Assembly (NCBI GenBank): GCA_964587625.1 | Contig: CAZPLU010000005.1 | Location: 38,154-102,153, forward strand | Source: DAOPZJ01 sp964587625 | GTDB taxonomy: Bacteria; Bacillota; Clostridia; Oscillospirales; JAKOTC01 | Direction: 5' to 3' | DNA: 64,000 nt | In this document: piece after piece, positions 34,133 to 42,312 of the stretch | Layout of the letters: each line of letters opens with the position of its first letter | Position numbering within the stretch: position 1 is the first letter of the stretch | Program-made: the position numbers and the translations under genes | Notes under the pieces: generated by a model | The model's database searches: none | The model's input: the letters and a program-made list of their open reading frames with translations, nothing else | What the model was told of the DNA's origin: nothing

Positions 34133-35231
34133 GGCCCGCTCCTTTTAACAACTCCGATGCCTCGGCGGTGCAGGTCTTGATTCCGCCGACACCCGCGCGG
34201 CCTTTGAGGTCAAAATACGGGGCCGGAATGCCGCACCCGCATTTTTGGGCGGGGAAAACGACCGCGAGGTCGTCGGTCACAATGCTTACAAGCGGCATGC
34301 TGCCGACCAAGGGCGTTATAAAACTCAAAAGCCCGATCTGTCCTTCGGGCACGGGTTCGAGCGTGCCGACATCCCGAATGAAAACCCGGCTGTAAATCGG
34401 CACATGAAAATGCCCGTTTTTGCACTTGACATAGGGCAGCGGATGCTCGACCGCGCTGAAAAATTCAAAACAGTTTTCACGCGAAATGCCGAGTGTTTTT
34501 TCGGCTGCCCGAAACAGGGTTTCGCTGTCGATCTTTTCGCCCGAAAATTGTTTCCAGCCGCCGCCGAGCAGCACTTTAGAATGCGGGTTCAACTTTAACG
34601 ATATACCCTGCTTTTCGAGTTCGCCGACCAAAAACCACAAATAGGACGGAAAGCCGACCAGCCGCACGGGAAAGCCGCTTTTCGCATACCGGAGCAGTGC
34701 TTTTTTCGTGCCTTCGGGGTTCGGCGCATAACCGCCGCCGGTATCTTTGAGCGCGTATTCCCTGTGCAGGGCGGGTGCGAACCGCGTCATGCCGGAAGCC
34801 GTTTTGATCGCACCCATCTGCGTATGCGCACTCGGCTCATAGCCCAAAACCAGATAATTCGTCGGTAAAACGGAAATGAGCTTGTGATAGGACAAAAAAC
34901 GGGTCATCATGGCGATGCCGAGGTGCATGGACTTTGCGTCAAATCCGACCGCACTCCGTTCGCCTTTTGTGCCCGAAGAAGTCGCATTGACCGACAATTT
35001 TTCTTCCGGCATCGAAAAAAGAGGGTTTCTTTTGAAATAGAGCGTGGGCAATACGGGGATTTTATGCAGGTCGCGTTCGGTTTTGACATTGTCCGGCGAA
35101 AACCCGAGCGATTGCAGGATGCTTGAATAATCGGGACAATGTTCCATATGGAACAATAAATTTTCGCGGATCGCCCGTAAAAACAGATCCGCGGTGTTTT
35201 GGGTGTCATAGGGATTTTTATGTAAAAACAA
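34125..35231 (-). CDS. LuxE-family acyl-protein synthetase
   Basis: A 368-residue protein of the LuxE family, a branch of the acyl-adenylating enzymes. LuxE activates a fatty acid with ATP and passes the acyl group to LuxC. The phosphate-binding motif ATSSGTKGERSAVGFD is near residue 90, with the conserved PVLPTLYFKRN before it and GRAGVGGIKTC near the C terminus. HPLPYVKCKNGHFHVP matches the family's active-site region. The start is uncertain: TTG 35231 has no close Shine-Dalgarno site, the nearest purine tract (AAAGGGGGG) being about 25 bases upstream. It is coupled to the LuxC-like gene. Confidence 0.82.
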   Translation of the reverse strand: MFLHKNPYDTQNTADLFLRAIRENLLFHMEHCPDYSSILQSLGFSPDNVKTERDLHKIPVLPTLYFKRNPLFSMPEEKLSVNATSSGTKGERSAVGFDAKSMHLGIAMMTRFLSYHKLISVLPTNYLVLGYEPSAHTQMGAIKTASGMTRFAPALHREYALKDTGGGYAPNPEGTKKALLRYAKSGFPVRLVGFPSYLWFLVGELEKQGISLKLNPHSKVLLGGGWKQFSGEKIDSETLFRAAEKTLGISRENCFEFFSAVEHPLPYVKCKNGHFHVPIYSRVFIRDVGTLEPVPEGQIGLLSFITPLVGSMPLVSIVTDDLAVVFPAQKCGCGIPAPYFDLKGRAGVGGIKTCTAEASELLKGAGHE

Positions 35232-35277
35232 TCTGCGCCGCGCGTCCGTGCCGATCCCCCCTTTGTGTTATGGAAGC

Positions 35278-35304
35278 GGCGGCTTCCTTGCGGGCCGCCG
35301 TTTT
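35278..35304. terminator. GC-rich hairpin between isomerase and luxE-like genes
   Basis: CGGCGGC (35278-35284) and GCCGCCG (35294-35300) pair around a 10-base loop and are followed by TTTT on the plus strand. It lies just after the leftward isomerase gene and probably marks the end of that operon, although the T run faces the other way. Confidence 0.4.
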
Positions 35305-35306
35305 GT

Positions 35307-36170
35307 CTACACCGTTCGAATGTATTTTTTCAAATTTTCCAATCCGATGCGGATCGCGGCGAGCGGTTCCTCCATGCCCTCGAATTCGATCGAGACATAG
35401 CCGTCGTAGCCGTTGGCTTTTAAAATCTTGAGGCACTGCACAATCGGCACGACGCCGTGGCCGACGATCGCGCCGCGCAAATAATTTTGGGCGCGGGTCG
35501 AAAACCATCCCTCGCCGGGGTCGGGACTGTTTCCGCACTTAAAATGAAAATCCTTGACATGGACATGGAACGCGTAGGGCGCGTTGCGTCCGACCGCGAG
35601 CTCCGGGGCCTCGTCGGCGCACATAAAGTTGCCGATGTCGACGAGTTGTCCGAAATTGTCGTCGGCGACCGCGTGGATCAATTTTTCGACCCGGACGCTC
35701 TCTTGAACGAGCTGGCCGTGGTTTTCGACCATGGTCTTGATGCCCTTGGAGGCGGCGTAACGGGTGACTTTGCGGCAGCCGTCGGCGATCTTTAAAACCT
35801 CGGTGTCGAAGCCGCGAAAACCGCGCGCGCCGTCTTTAAAACCGAAAGTCGCGTCGTGTCGCATGGTTTTGACGCCTAAAATCGCCGCGAGATCGACCTG
35901 TTCAAACAGCCGCTCGGCCTCTTGATCAATGCTGTCGGTTTTTAAAAAGTCCGCGCCGGTGCAGTAGTTGACGATCGGGATGCCGACCGCCTTGGCCTCG
36001 GCGGCGAGCGCCTTGGCGTAATCGGCAGCGCTCTCGCCCTCGCGCGGGGAGAGCCCGGAAAATTCGATGCCGTCAAAGCCCATCTCCTTGGCCTTTTTGA
36101 TGCAGTCGAACTGCGGCATTCCGCTCACCTTATAAAAGCTGTAGCTGCTGACGGCCGTTTTCATTGTCAT
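35307..36170 (-). CDS. Xylose isomerase-like TIM-barrel protein
   Basis: A 287-residue AP-endonuclease-2/xylose-isomerase-like TIM barrel of the sugar phosphate isomerase/epimerase group. Seen are the first strand SSYSFYKVSG, MGFDGIEFSGLSP, the metal-ligand stretch MVENHGQLVQE, VDIGNFM, FHVHVKDFHF and the last strand YVSIEFEGMEEP. Its start ATG 36170 overlaps the stop of the upstream oxidoreductase (ATGA) and lies 6 bases after GAGGTGAT, an almost perfect ribosome binding site. The pair resembles inositol or keto-sugar catabolic modules (IolE/IolG-like), but the substrate is unknown. Confidence 0.87.
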   Translation of the reverse strand: MTMKTAVSSYSFYKVSGMPQFDCIKKAKEMGFDGIEFSGLSPREGESAADYAKALAAEAKAVGIPIVNYCTGADFLKTDSIDQEAERLFEQVDLAAILGVKTMRHDATFGFKDGARGFRGFDTEVLKIADGCRKVTRYAASKGIKTMVENHGQLVQESVRVEKLIHAVADDNFGQLVDIGNFMCADEAPELAVGRNAPYAFHVHVKDFHFKCGNSPDPGEGWFSTRAQNYLRGAIVGHGVVPIVQCLKILKANGYDGYVSIEFEGMEEPLAAIRIGLENLKKYIRTV

Positions 36171-37231
36171 TTGATGATCACCTCGTGCCCCGTGCGGGCG
36201 GATTCGTAAGCCGCGTCCAAAATCTTCATCAGCGTCACGCCGGCCTCGGCGGGCGCGCGGCACTCGGTCTTTCCGAGCAGGCAGTCGACCCAGTGGTCGA
36301 TTTCTCGCCGGAAAAGACCGTCGAAGCTGAGCGCGGTCGCCTTTTTGAGCGAGACGTCGCACATATAGCCGTTTTGCTCGGTGAAGATCTCGAGCGCGGG
36401 GTCGAGCCGCGCGCCGGCTTTGGTCCCCATCAGCTGGATGTCGCCGACGCCGTCCTTGATGTTCAGCGAAAAACTGGTCTCAAGCGCGATGACAGCGCCG
36501 TTGTCGAAGCGGATCAGCGCCGAGGCGAAGTCCTCGACGTCGCAGATATGCCCGCCCTTGGCGGCGTCGGACGCGCTGTAGCCGACGCTGTCCTTGACGC
36601 CCGGGCGGTCGAACAATTTTTGAAAAGTCGCCGCATAGACCGAAACGGGTTTCGGACAGCCCATCAGGTAGCGCGCGAGGTCGATGACGTGCACGCCCAG
36701 ATCGATCAGCGGGCCGCCGCCGCTGCGGGATTTGTCGGCAAACCAGCCGCCGGGGTTGCCGTTGCGGCGCAGATAGGTGGCTTTGGCGTAATAGATGTCG
36801 CCGAAATAACCGCTGTCGACAAAGTCCTTTACGATATCGCAGTCGTTGCCGAACCTGCGCACAAAGCCGATCATCAGCAACTTGTTGTTCTTTTCGGCGG
36901 CGTCCTTCATCGCCTGCGCCTCGGCGGCGTTCATCGCCATCGGCTTTTCGCACAAAACATGCTTTCCCGCGTTCAGCGCGGCGATCGTGCAGGGCGCGTG
37001 CGCCGAGTTCCAGGTCGTCACCGAGACCGCGTCGAGCTCTTTGAGTTTGAGCATCTCGTCCTTGTCGGTAAAGAGCCGGGTGACGCCGTATTTTTCGCCC
37101 TTTTCCTTTAGGCGTTCCTCGTTGATGTCGCACAGCGCGTATAATTCGACGTTGGGGTTGTTGAGATAACCCTCGATGTGATAGGTTGAAATGCCCCCCG
37201 CACCGATGATGCCCATTTTCAACTTGCCCAT
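36167..37231 (-). CDS. Gfo/Idh/MocA family oxidoreductase
   Basis: A 354-residue NAD(P)-dependent sugar or inositol dehydrogenase. The Rossmann motif GIIGAGGIS is at the N terminus, followed by LYALCDI, the catalytic-region lysine in HVLCEKPMAMN and the DLGVHVIDLARYLMG helix with the conserved histidine. The start ATG 37231 lies 7 bases after GGAGGAG; ATG 37249 is too far upstream. It is translationally coupled to the downstream TIM-barrel isomerase-like gene, suggesting sequential reactions on one sugar. Confidence 0.9.
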   Translation of the reverse strand: MGKLKMGIIGAGGISTYHIEGYLNNPNVELYALCDINEERLKEKGEKYGVTRLFTDKDEMLKLKELDAVSVTTWNSAHAPCTIAALNAGKHVLCEKPMAMNAAEAQAMKDAAEKNNKLLMIGFVRRFGNDCDIVKDFVDSGYFGDIYYAKATYLRRNGNPGGWFADKSRSGGGPLIDLGVHVIDLARYLMGCPKPVSVYAATFQKLFDRPGVKDSVGYSASDAAKGGHICDVEDFASALIRFDNGAVIALETSFSLNIKDGVGDIQLMGTKAGARLDPALEIFTEQNGYMCDVSLKKATALSFDGLFRREIDHWVDCLLGKTECRAPAEAGVTLMKILDAAYESARTGHEVIIK

Positions 37232-37258
37232 GTATTTCTCCTCCGACATATCGTTTAT

Positions 37259-38680
37259 TTACCTTTCGCCGAAATAGGCGGCGAAGCCCTTATAGGTCAT
37301 ATACACGTCGGTTTTTGCGACGAGTTCAAACGGCGCGTGCATCGACAGCACCGGCACGCCGATGTCGACGACGTCCATCTCGAGCCCCGCGATATACAGC
37401 GCGACCGTGCCGCCGCCGCCCTGGTCGACTTTGCCCAGCTCTCCGGTCTGCCAGCCGATGTTGTTGTCGTTGAAGAGTTTTCGGATCTTGCCGCAAAACT
37501 CCGCGCTGCTGTCGCTGCTGCCGCTCTTGCCGCCGCGCCCGGTATATTTGGTCATCACGGGGCCGCGGTTGACATAGCAGGCATTGCGTTTTTCGCTGAC
37601 GCTCGCCCAAGTCGGGTCAAACGCCGCGTTGACGTCGGCCGACAGACAGTTGCTGTGTTCGATCACATCGTAATATTTCACGCCTTGGTTGTCGGCGAGG
37701 TTTTGCAAAAAGTTTTTCAAAAAGTCGCTGTCCAGGCCGGTCGCGCCGACCGAGCCGATCTCCTCTTTGTCGGCCAAAATCGTGATGGTGGTATAAGCGG
37801 GCTGATCGACGGCGAGCTGCGCCGTCAAAGCGGGATAGGCGCAGACGCGGTCGTCGTGGCCGTATGCGCCGATGAGCGACCTGTCCAAACCGACGTCGCT
37901 CGCTTTAAACGCGGGGACGGCCTCGAGTTCGGCGGAAAGGAAGTCCTCTTCGATGATGCCGTATTTTTCGTGCAATAACTTCATCACCGAGAGCTTGACC
38001 TTTTCGGAGACCTTTTCGTCTTTGACCGGCAGGGAGCCGACCACGATGTTCAGTTCCTCGCCCGCGATGCCCGCGGATAAAGTGCGGGTGTTTTGGTCTT
38101 TTGCCAGATGCGGCAGCAAATCGGTGATGCAGAGTTTGGGCTCATCGTCCTTTTCGCCGATTTCGACCTCGACGCAGGTGCCGTCTTTTTTGCAAATCAC
38201 GCCGTGCAGCGCGAGCGGAATCGCCGTCCACTGGTATTTGCGGACGCCGCCGTAATAATGGGTCTTGAACAGGGCGAGCTCGCCGTCCTCATACAGCGGG
38301 TTCGGCTTTAAGTCGAGGCGCGGGGCGTCGACATGGGCGGCGACGATGCGCACGCCGTCGGTCAGCGGCCTTGTGCCGAGTTGGGCAAAAATGACCGACT
38401 TGCCGCGGTTGTTTTGATAAAACTTATCGCTCTTTTTGTACTTTTTGGTTCTGTCCATCGGCTTGAAGCCGGATTTTTCGGCGATGGCGATGGCCGCCTT
38501 GACGGCCTCGCGCTCGGTCTTGCCGTCGTCGAGGAATTTTTTATAATCCTCGCAAAAAGCATCCGCTTTTTTCAGTTCATCCTCACTTAAGGTGGTTCCG
38601 AGGTTCTTGGGCTCCATGAAAAGCGCCTTCTTCAATTTTTCGAATTCGCTCTCCGTTTTTACAGGTTCACACATGTTCAT
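37259..38680 (-). CDS. M18 family aspartyl aminopeptidase
   Basis: A 473-residue zinc aminopeptidase of family M18. Metal-ligand motifs are visible in order: AAHVDAPRLDLK, ADKEEIGSVGATG, DVNAAFDP and the C-terminal PVLSMHAPFELV. GGRKGSSDSSAEF-like sequence (GRGGKSGSSDSSAEF) matches the family. It frees N-terminal acidic residues from peptides in the cytosol. Length and motif spacing are normal. It lies 27 bases upstream of the oxidoreductase gene in the same direction, possibly cotranscribed, though the functions look unrelated. No strong promoter was identified in the 110 bases upstream. Confidence 0.92.
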   Translation of the reverse strand: MNMCEPVKTESEFEKLKKALFMEPKNLGTTLSEDELKKADAFCEDYKKFLDDGKTEREAVKAAIAIAEKSGFKPMDRTKKYKKSDKFYQNNRGKSVIFAQLGTRPLTDGVRIVAAHVDAPRLDLKPNPLYEDGELALFKTHYYGGVRKYQWTAIPLALHGVICKKDGTCVEVEIGEKDDEPKLCITDLLPHLAKDQNTRTLSAGIAGEELNIVVGSLPVKDEKVSEKVKLSVMKLLHEKYGIIEEDFLSAELEAVPAFKASDVGLDRSLIGAYGHDDRVCAYPALTAQLAVDQPAYTTITILADKEEIGSVGATGLDSDFLKNFLQNLADNQGVKYYDVIEHSNCLSADVNAAFDPTWASVSEKRNACYVNRGPVMTKYTGRGGKSGSSDSSAEFCGKIRKLFNDNNIGWQTGELGKVDQGGGGTVALYIAGLEMDVVDIGVPVLSMHAPFELVAKTDVYMTYKGFAAYFGER

Positions 38681-38792
38681 TTCTCCAATCTATAAAATCG
38701 ATACGTTGTTGATAAAGAACTGTTTTCATTCTTTTTCTTAGAGGGGCATCCGCAGTACATATAATTTTAACGAAGTTCATACTGTAAAAATA

Positions 38793-39182
38793 TTAATATG
38801 CAATTTCCCAATAATGCCCATCTAAATCTTTAAAATAAAAATGATACCCGTTCCAGTCCGCCGCTTTCTCCGGCGCGTGTTCAACTGTTCCGCCTAATTC
38901 TTGTACCTTCGTATAAAACTTATCGACAGCTTCTCTTGAGTCCAAGTTGTAAGCCAACGTAATGCCCGTAAAACCTGTTACGACTTCGGGAGGAGTATAT
39001 ACATTCACATCCCCCGCTAACATGTCAATTTTACATAATGAAAGCCTGAAACCATTCATTTCAAAGTCTGCTGTCCAGCCGTCCAAATTCAACTTAAATC
39101 CCAAGCCCGTGTAAAACTCTTTTGACTTCTCTATGTCTTTTACACCTAACGTAATCAATATATTTCTATTTGAATTTGTCAT
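38793..39182 (-). CDS. VOC superfamily protein (glyoxalase/bleomycin-resistance fold)
   Basis: A 129-residue protein with two beta-alpha-beta-beta-beta modules. The first begins ITLGVKDIEKSKEFYTGLGFKL and the second includes GITLAYNLDSREAVDKFYTKV, ending FKDLDGHYWEIAY, a common VOC ending with a metal-ligand glutamate. Members are glyoxalases, dioxygenases or fosfomycin/bleomycin resistance proteins; this one cannot be placed further. It is more AT-rich than the flanking genes, so it may have been acquired separately. Confidence 0.8.
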   Translation of the reverse strand: MTNSNRNILITLGVKDIEKSKEFYTGLGFKLNLDGWTADFEMNGFRLSLCKIDMLAGDVNVYTPPEVVTGFTGITLAYNLDSREAVDKFYTKVQELGGTVEHAPEKAADWNGYHFYFKDLDGHYWEIAY

Positions 39183-39251
39183 GCGATTTAACCGCCTTTA
39201 AATACAAAATTTTTGCGTTTAACTGCGTAATATGCGTTTAAACTTATGTCC

Positions 39252-39839
39252 TTACCGACAACCCTCTTTGACCGATTCGAACACTTCGCGGGCGAATTGC
39301 CGCAGTTGTTCCGCGGCGCCGTCGTTGATATAATACTTCATTTTTGCGGCGGGTTCAAGGGGCTTTTTGGCTTTTAACCGGGTGAGCGCGGCTTCGCGGG
39401 TCAGGCGGTCGCGGGAAATAATACGATTTAGGCGCGTTTCCTCATCCGCGTCGATGACCGCCACGATGTCGCAGATTTTATCCAGTCCGCCCTCGTAGAG
39501 CAAAGGCGCTTCCAGCGCGACCGTTTTTTTGGCTTTTTTGATTTTTTCGTAAATGATCTTTAATATCGGCGGATGGGTGATTCGGTTGAGTAGTTCGATT
39601 CTTTTAGGGTCAGAAAAAGCGATAACAGCCAATTTTCGGCGGTTGAGCCGCCCGTCTTTGGTCAAAATCTCCGCCCCGAACGCGTTGACCAGTTCGGCAA
39701 GGCATTCCGAACCCTTTTTCGTCACCGAGCGGGCGATCTTGTCGCAGTCGATCACGGCGCAGCCGAATTCGGCGAGATAGGCGCAAAACAACCCTTTCCC
39801 CGCCCCGCTCGGTCCGGTCACGCCGATGATTTTACTCAT
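39252..39839 (-). CDS. coaE: Dephospho-CoA kinase
   Basis: A 195-residue P-loop kinase that carries out the last step of coenzyme A synthesis. The Walker A motif GPSGAGKG is near residue 9, followed by CAVIDCDKIAR, VALEAPLLYEGGLDKICD and the lid RIISRDRLTREAALTRL. CDKIAR replaces the usual DADxIxR with a conservative change, keeping the catalytic aspartate position. The start ATG 39839 overlaps the tsaC stop by 4 bases, so the gene is translationally coupled and last in the prfA-tsaC-coaE group. Confidence 0.9.
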   Translation of the reverse strand: MSKIIGVTGPSGAGKGLFCAYLAEFGCAVIDCDKIARSVTKKGSECLAELVNAFGAEILTKDGRLNRRKLAVIAFSDPKRIELLNRITHPPILKIIYEKIKKAKKTVALEAPLLYEGGLDKICDIVAVIDADEETRLNRIISRDRLTREAALTRLKAKKPLEPAAKMKYYINDGAAEQLRQFAREVFESVKEGCR

Positions 39840-40960
39840 AACTCCACTACCTCGAATCCGGCGGAGCGCTGTAAACGGTTAAACAGCGCGTACCATTCGC
39901 CGTCTTTTTTCGGGCAGCGCGCGATGACCTGCGCCGCGCCTTTTTCGTCCGCCATGCGCAGCGCCGAGAATAAGTTATGCTGTGCCGCGACGCTGTCCTC
40001 GTATTCGCCGAGCGATAAATACGGCAGCCCGCTCTTTTCGCCCTCGCGTCCGAAACAGAGCGCATAAACAGTTCCACCGTCTGCGGTTTCACCGTCTGCA
40101 TTTCCGTCTTTTAGATTGTTTGCGGATAAGTATTTTAAATAGGCGTCTTCACTCCCGACCACCAGCGTCACTTTTGCCTTGGGACTGTAGTGGCGGTAGC
40201 CCATGCCCGGCGACAACGGAACGGCGTCCGGCGCGGGGGTTTCGTCGACGCCCTTTGCCACCTCGACCGCGCCCAAAACCGTTTTTAACTGTTCCAGCGT
40301 GACCGCGCCCGGTCTCAATAAAACCGGCTTTTCGCCCGCCAGAGAAATGACGGTCGACTCAACACCGACCTCACAGTCACCGCCGTCCAAAATCAGCGGG
40401 ATCTTGCCGTTCAGGTCGTCGTAAACATGCCGCGCGGTTGTCGGGGACGGTTTTCCGCTGCTGTTGGCCGACGGGGCCGCCAGCGGATAGCCGCAGGCAT
40501 CAATCAGTTTACGGATGGACGGGTGCGACGGCATGCGGACGGCCACGGTATCGAGCCCTCCGGTTACAATCGGCGGAATCAAACCGCTCTTTTTCATCAC
40601 GACGGTCAACGGACCCGGCCAAAACGCCTCGGCGAGTTTTTTTAGTTTCGCGGGGATATCAATAACCAGCGGATAGACCATGTTCAACGTCGTGATATGC
40701 ACGATCAGGGGGTTGTTATCGGGTCTTTGCTTGGCGATGAAAATCTTTTTGACCGCGCCGTCGTGAAACGCCGACGCCGCGAGTCCGTAGACCGTCTCGG
40801 TCGCCACCGCGACCACCTCGCCCGACGAGAGCAGCTTTTCGGCCTTTGCGATTCCGGCGTCGTCGGCGGGGACGACTTGGGTCTTATATTTTTTATGGCG
40901 CGCCATCCGGTCGAGCATTTTTTCGGCGAACCTTATGCGCTTTGTCTTGTCCTGTTTCAT
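39836..40960 (-). CDS. tsaC: L-threonylcarbamoyladenylate synthase (Sua5 type)
   Basis: A 374-residue Sua5/YwlC-type enzyme that makes threonylcarbamoyl-AMP for the t6A tRNA modification at position 37. The catalytic YrdC domain has VVAVATETVYGLAASA, the KxR motif in FIAKQRPDNNPL, LTVVMKKSG, VAVRMPSHP and SANSSGKPSPT. A linker with PLSPGMGYRHYSPKA leads to the C-terminal Sua5 domain, so this is the long form. It overlaps prfA and coaE at both ends by 4 bases. The N-terminal 30 residues are lysine/arginine-rich. Confidence 0.92.
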   Translation of the reverse strand: MKQDKTKRIRFAEKMLDRMARHKKYKTQVVPADDAGIAKAEKLLSSGEVVAVATETVYGLAASAFHDGAVKKIFIAKQRPDNNPLIVHITTLNMVYPLVIDIPAKLKKLAEAFWPGPLTVVMKKSGLIPPIVTGGLDTVAVRMPSHPSIRKLIDACGYPLAAPSANSSGKPSPTTARHVYDDLNGKIPLILDGGDCEVGVESTVISLAGEKPVLLRPGAVTLEQLKTVLGAVEVAKGVDETPAPDAVPLSPGMGYRHYSPKAKVTLVVGSEDAYLKYLSANNLKDGNADGETADGGTVYALCFGREGEKSGLPYLSLGEYEDSVAAQHNLFSALRMADEKGAAQVIARCPKKDGEWYALFNRLQRSAGFEVVEL

Positions 40961-42030
40961 TTCGTGTCGGCACCTTCTCCCAGTTTCGCGGCGCGGTCGG
41001 CGGTGATGAGCGCGTCGATCAATTCATCGAGGTCGCCGTTCATAATCGCTTCGATTTTATACAGCGTCAGTCCGATGCGGTGGTCGGTCACCCTGCCCTG
41101 CGGAAAATTATAGGTTCGGATGCGCTCGGAGCGATCGCCGCTGCCGACTTGGGACTTGCGCTCCGCCGCGATTTCGGCGGTCTGCTTTTGCTGCTGTTGT
41201 TCCAAAATGCGGCTGCGCAGAATCTTCATGGCGCGGTCCTTGTTTTTATACTGGCTGCGCTCGTCCTGGCATTCGACGACGGTGCCGGTCGGCAGGTGCG
41301 TGATGCGGATGGCCGACTCGGTCTTGTTGACGTGCTGGCCGCCCGCGCCGCCGCTGCGGTAGGTGTCGATCTGCAGATCGTCGGGGTTGATTTCGAGCTC
41401 GATATCCTCGGCCTCGGGCAGCACCGCCACGGTCACGGTCGAGGTGTGGATGCGCCCGCTCGATTCGGTCTCGGGCACTCTTTGCACCCGATGGACGCCG
41501 CTCTCGAATTTGAAGCGCGAATACGCCCCGTCTCCGGAGATGTTGAAATAAATTTCCTTGATACCGCCGAGTTCGGTTTCGTTGAGCGAAAAGACCTCGG
41601 TTTTAAAACGTTTGGCTTCGGCGTACATCGTATACATGCGGTACAGCGAATTGGCGAACAGCGAGGCCTCCTCGCCGCCCGCGCCGCCGCGGATCTCGAC
41701 GATGACGTTTTTGTCGTCGTTGGGGTCGCGGGGCAAAAGCAAGACCTTGAGTTGTGCCGCCGCTTTTTCCATAACCTCTTTTTGCGCCTCGATCTCCTCC
41801 GCGAGCAGAACCTTGAAATCCGGGTCCGCGCCGCTCATCATCTCTTCGGCGTCGGCGATCTCCGATTCCGCTTTGCGATAAGCGTGATATTGGTCCATCA
41901 GCGGGGTCAGGTCTTTGTATTCCTTCATCAGTTTGGTATACATCGGGATGTCGGAGCAAATTACCGGGTCGATGAGTTTTTGGGCGATCTCGTCGTATCT
42001 GTCGCGGGTTGCGTCCAGTTTTTCAAACAT
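40957..42030 (-). CDS. prfA: Peptide chain release factor 1
   Basis: A 357-residue class I release factor that reads UAA and UAG and triggers peptide release. The GGQ catalytic motif is in RSGGAGGQHVNKTESA; the PxT codon-recognition element appears as RVPETESSGRIHTST, the usual RF1 context. EIRGGAGGEEASLFA precedes it. The methyltransferase gene prmC, often next to prfA, is missing here. Overlap with tsaC is 4 bases. Confidence 0.95.
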   Translation of the reverse strand: MFEKLDATRDRYDEIAQKLIDPVICSDIPMYTKLMKEYKDLTPLMDQYHAYRKAESEIADAEEMMSGADPDFKVLLAEEIEAQKEVMEKAAAQLKVLLLPRDPNDDKNVIVEIRGGAGGEEASLFANSLYRMYTMYAEAKRFKTEVFSLNETELGGIKEIYFNISGDGAYSRFKFESGVHRVQRVPETESSGRIHTSTVTVAVLPEAEDIELEINPDDLQIDTYRSGGAGGQHVNKTESAIRITHLPTGTVVECQDERSQYKNKDRAMKILRSRILEQQQQKQTAEIAAERKSQVGSGDRSERIRTYNFPQGRVTDHRIGLTLYKIEAIMNGDLDELIDALITADRAAKLGEGADTK

Positions 42031-42061
42031 ATATACAGCCCTTCCAATTTATCCGAGGTGG

Positions 42062-42120
42062 AAGTTTGGGATTTTAATTTAAAATTCCAAACTTTCCATT
42101 GAAAATCTTTGATTTTCAAT
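42062..42120. repeat. Two adjacent palindromes between DUF951 gene and prfA
   Basis: AAGTTTGG-ATTTTAATTTAAAAT-CCAAACTT (42062-42094) is a nearly perfect palindrome. ATTGAAAATC/GATTTTCAAT (42098-42120) is a second, with a 3-base loop, and it overlaps the last codons of the DUF951 gene. Both are AT-rich without a T tract and lie inside a probable operon; they may be mRNA-processing hairpins or a protein-binding site. Confidence 0.55.
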
Positions 42121-42310
42121 TTTCTTCTTTCACTACCGATTTTATCTTTTTCAAAATTTCCTCGCGCGGCGCCATGATCTGACGCCCGCAGCCGGCGCAT
42201 TCGAGCCGGATGTCGACGCCCGTGCGCCTGACCGTGAAAATATCGCTGCCGCACGGGTGCTTTTTTCGCATCTTCACCTTGTCGCCGACATGGAGTTTGA
42301 TAAAATCCAC
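42116..42310 (-). CDS. DUF951 family protein
   Basis: A 64-residue protein of the DUF951 family found across Firmicutes. It has the usual opening LHVGDKVKMRKKHPCGSDIFTV, a second cysteine pair in LECAGCGRQIMAPR and a lysine-rich end. The cysteines suggest zinc binding and the fold is SH3-like by family description; the role is unknown. The start is GTG 42310, 2 bases after the rarA stop. Neighbour genes (rarA, prfA) suggest a housekeeping context. Confidence 0.88.
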   Translation of the reverse strand: MDFIKLHVGDKVKMRKKHPCGSDIFTVRRTGVDIRLECAGCGRQIMAPREEILKKIKSVVKEEN

Positions 42311-42312
42311 TG

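Noticed and set aside
32849..35231. Bioluminescence (lux) operon
   Set aside because: Only LuxC- and LuxE-like genes are present; luciferase and thioesterase genes are missing.
40846..42102. 418-codon plus-strand frame opposite prfA and tsaC
   Set aside because: Both minus-strand genes are complete and conserved; the plus frame is a shadow.
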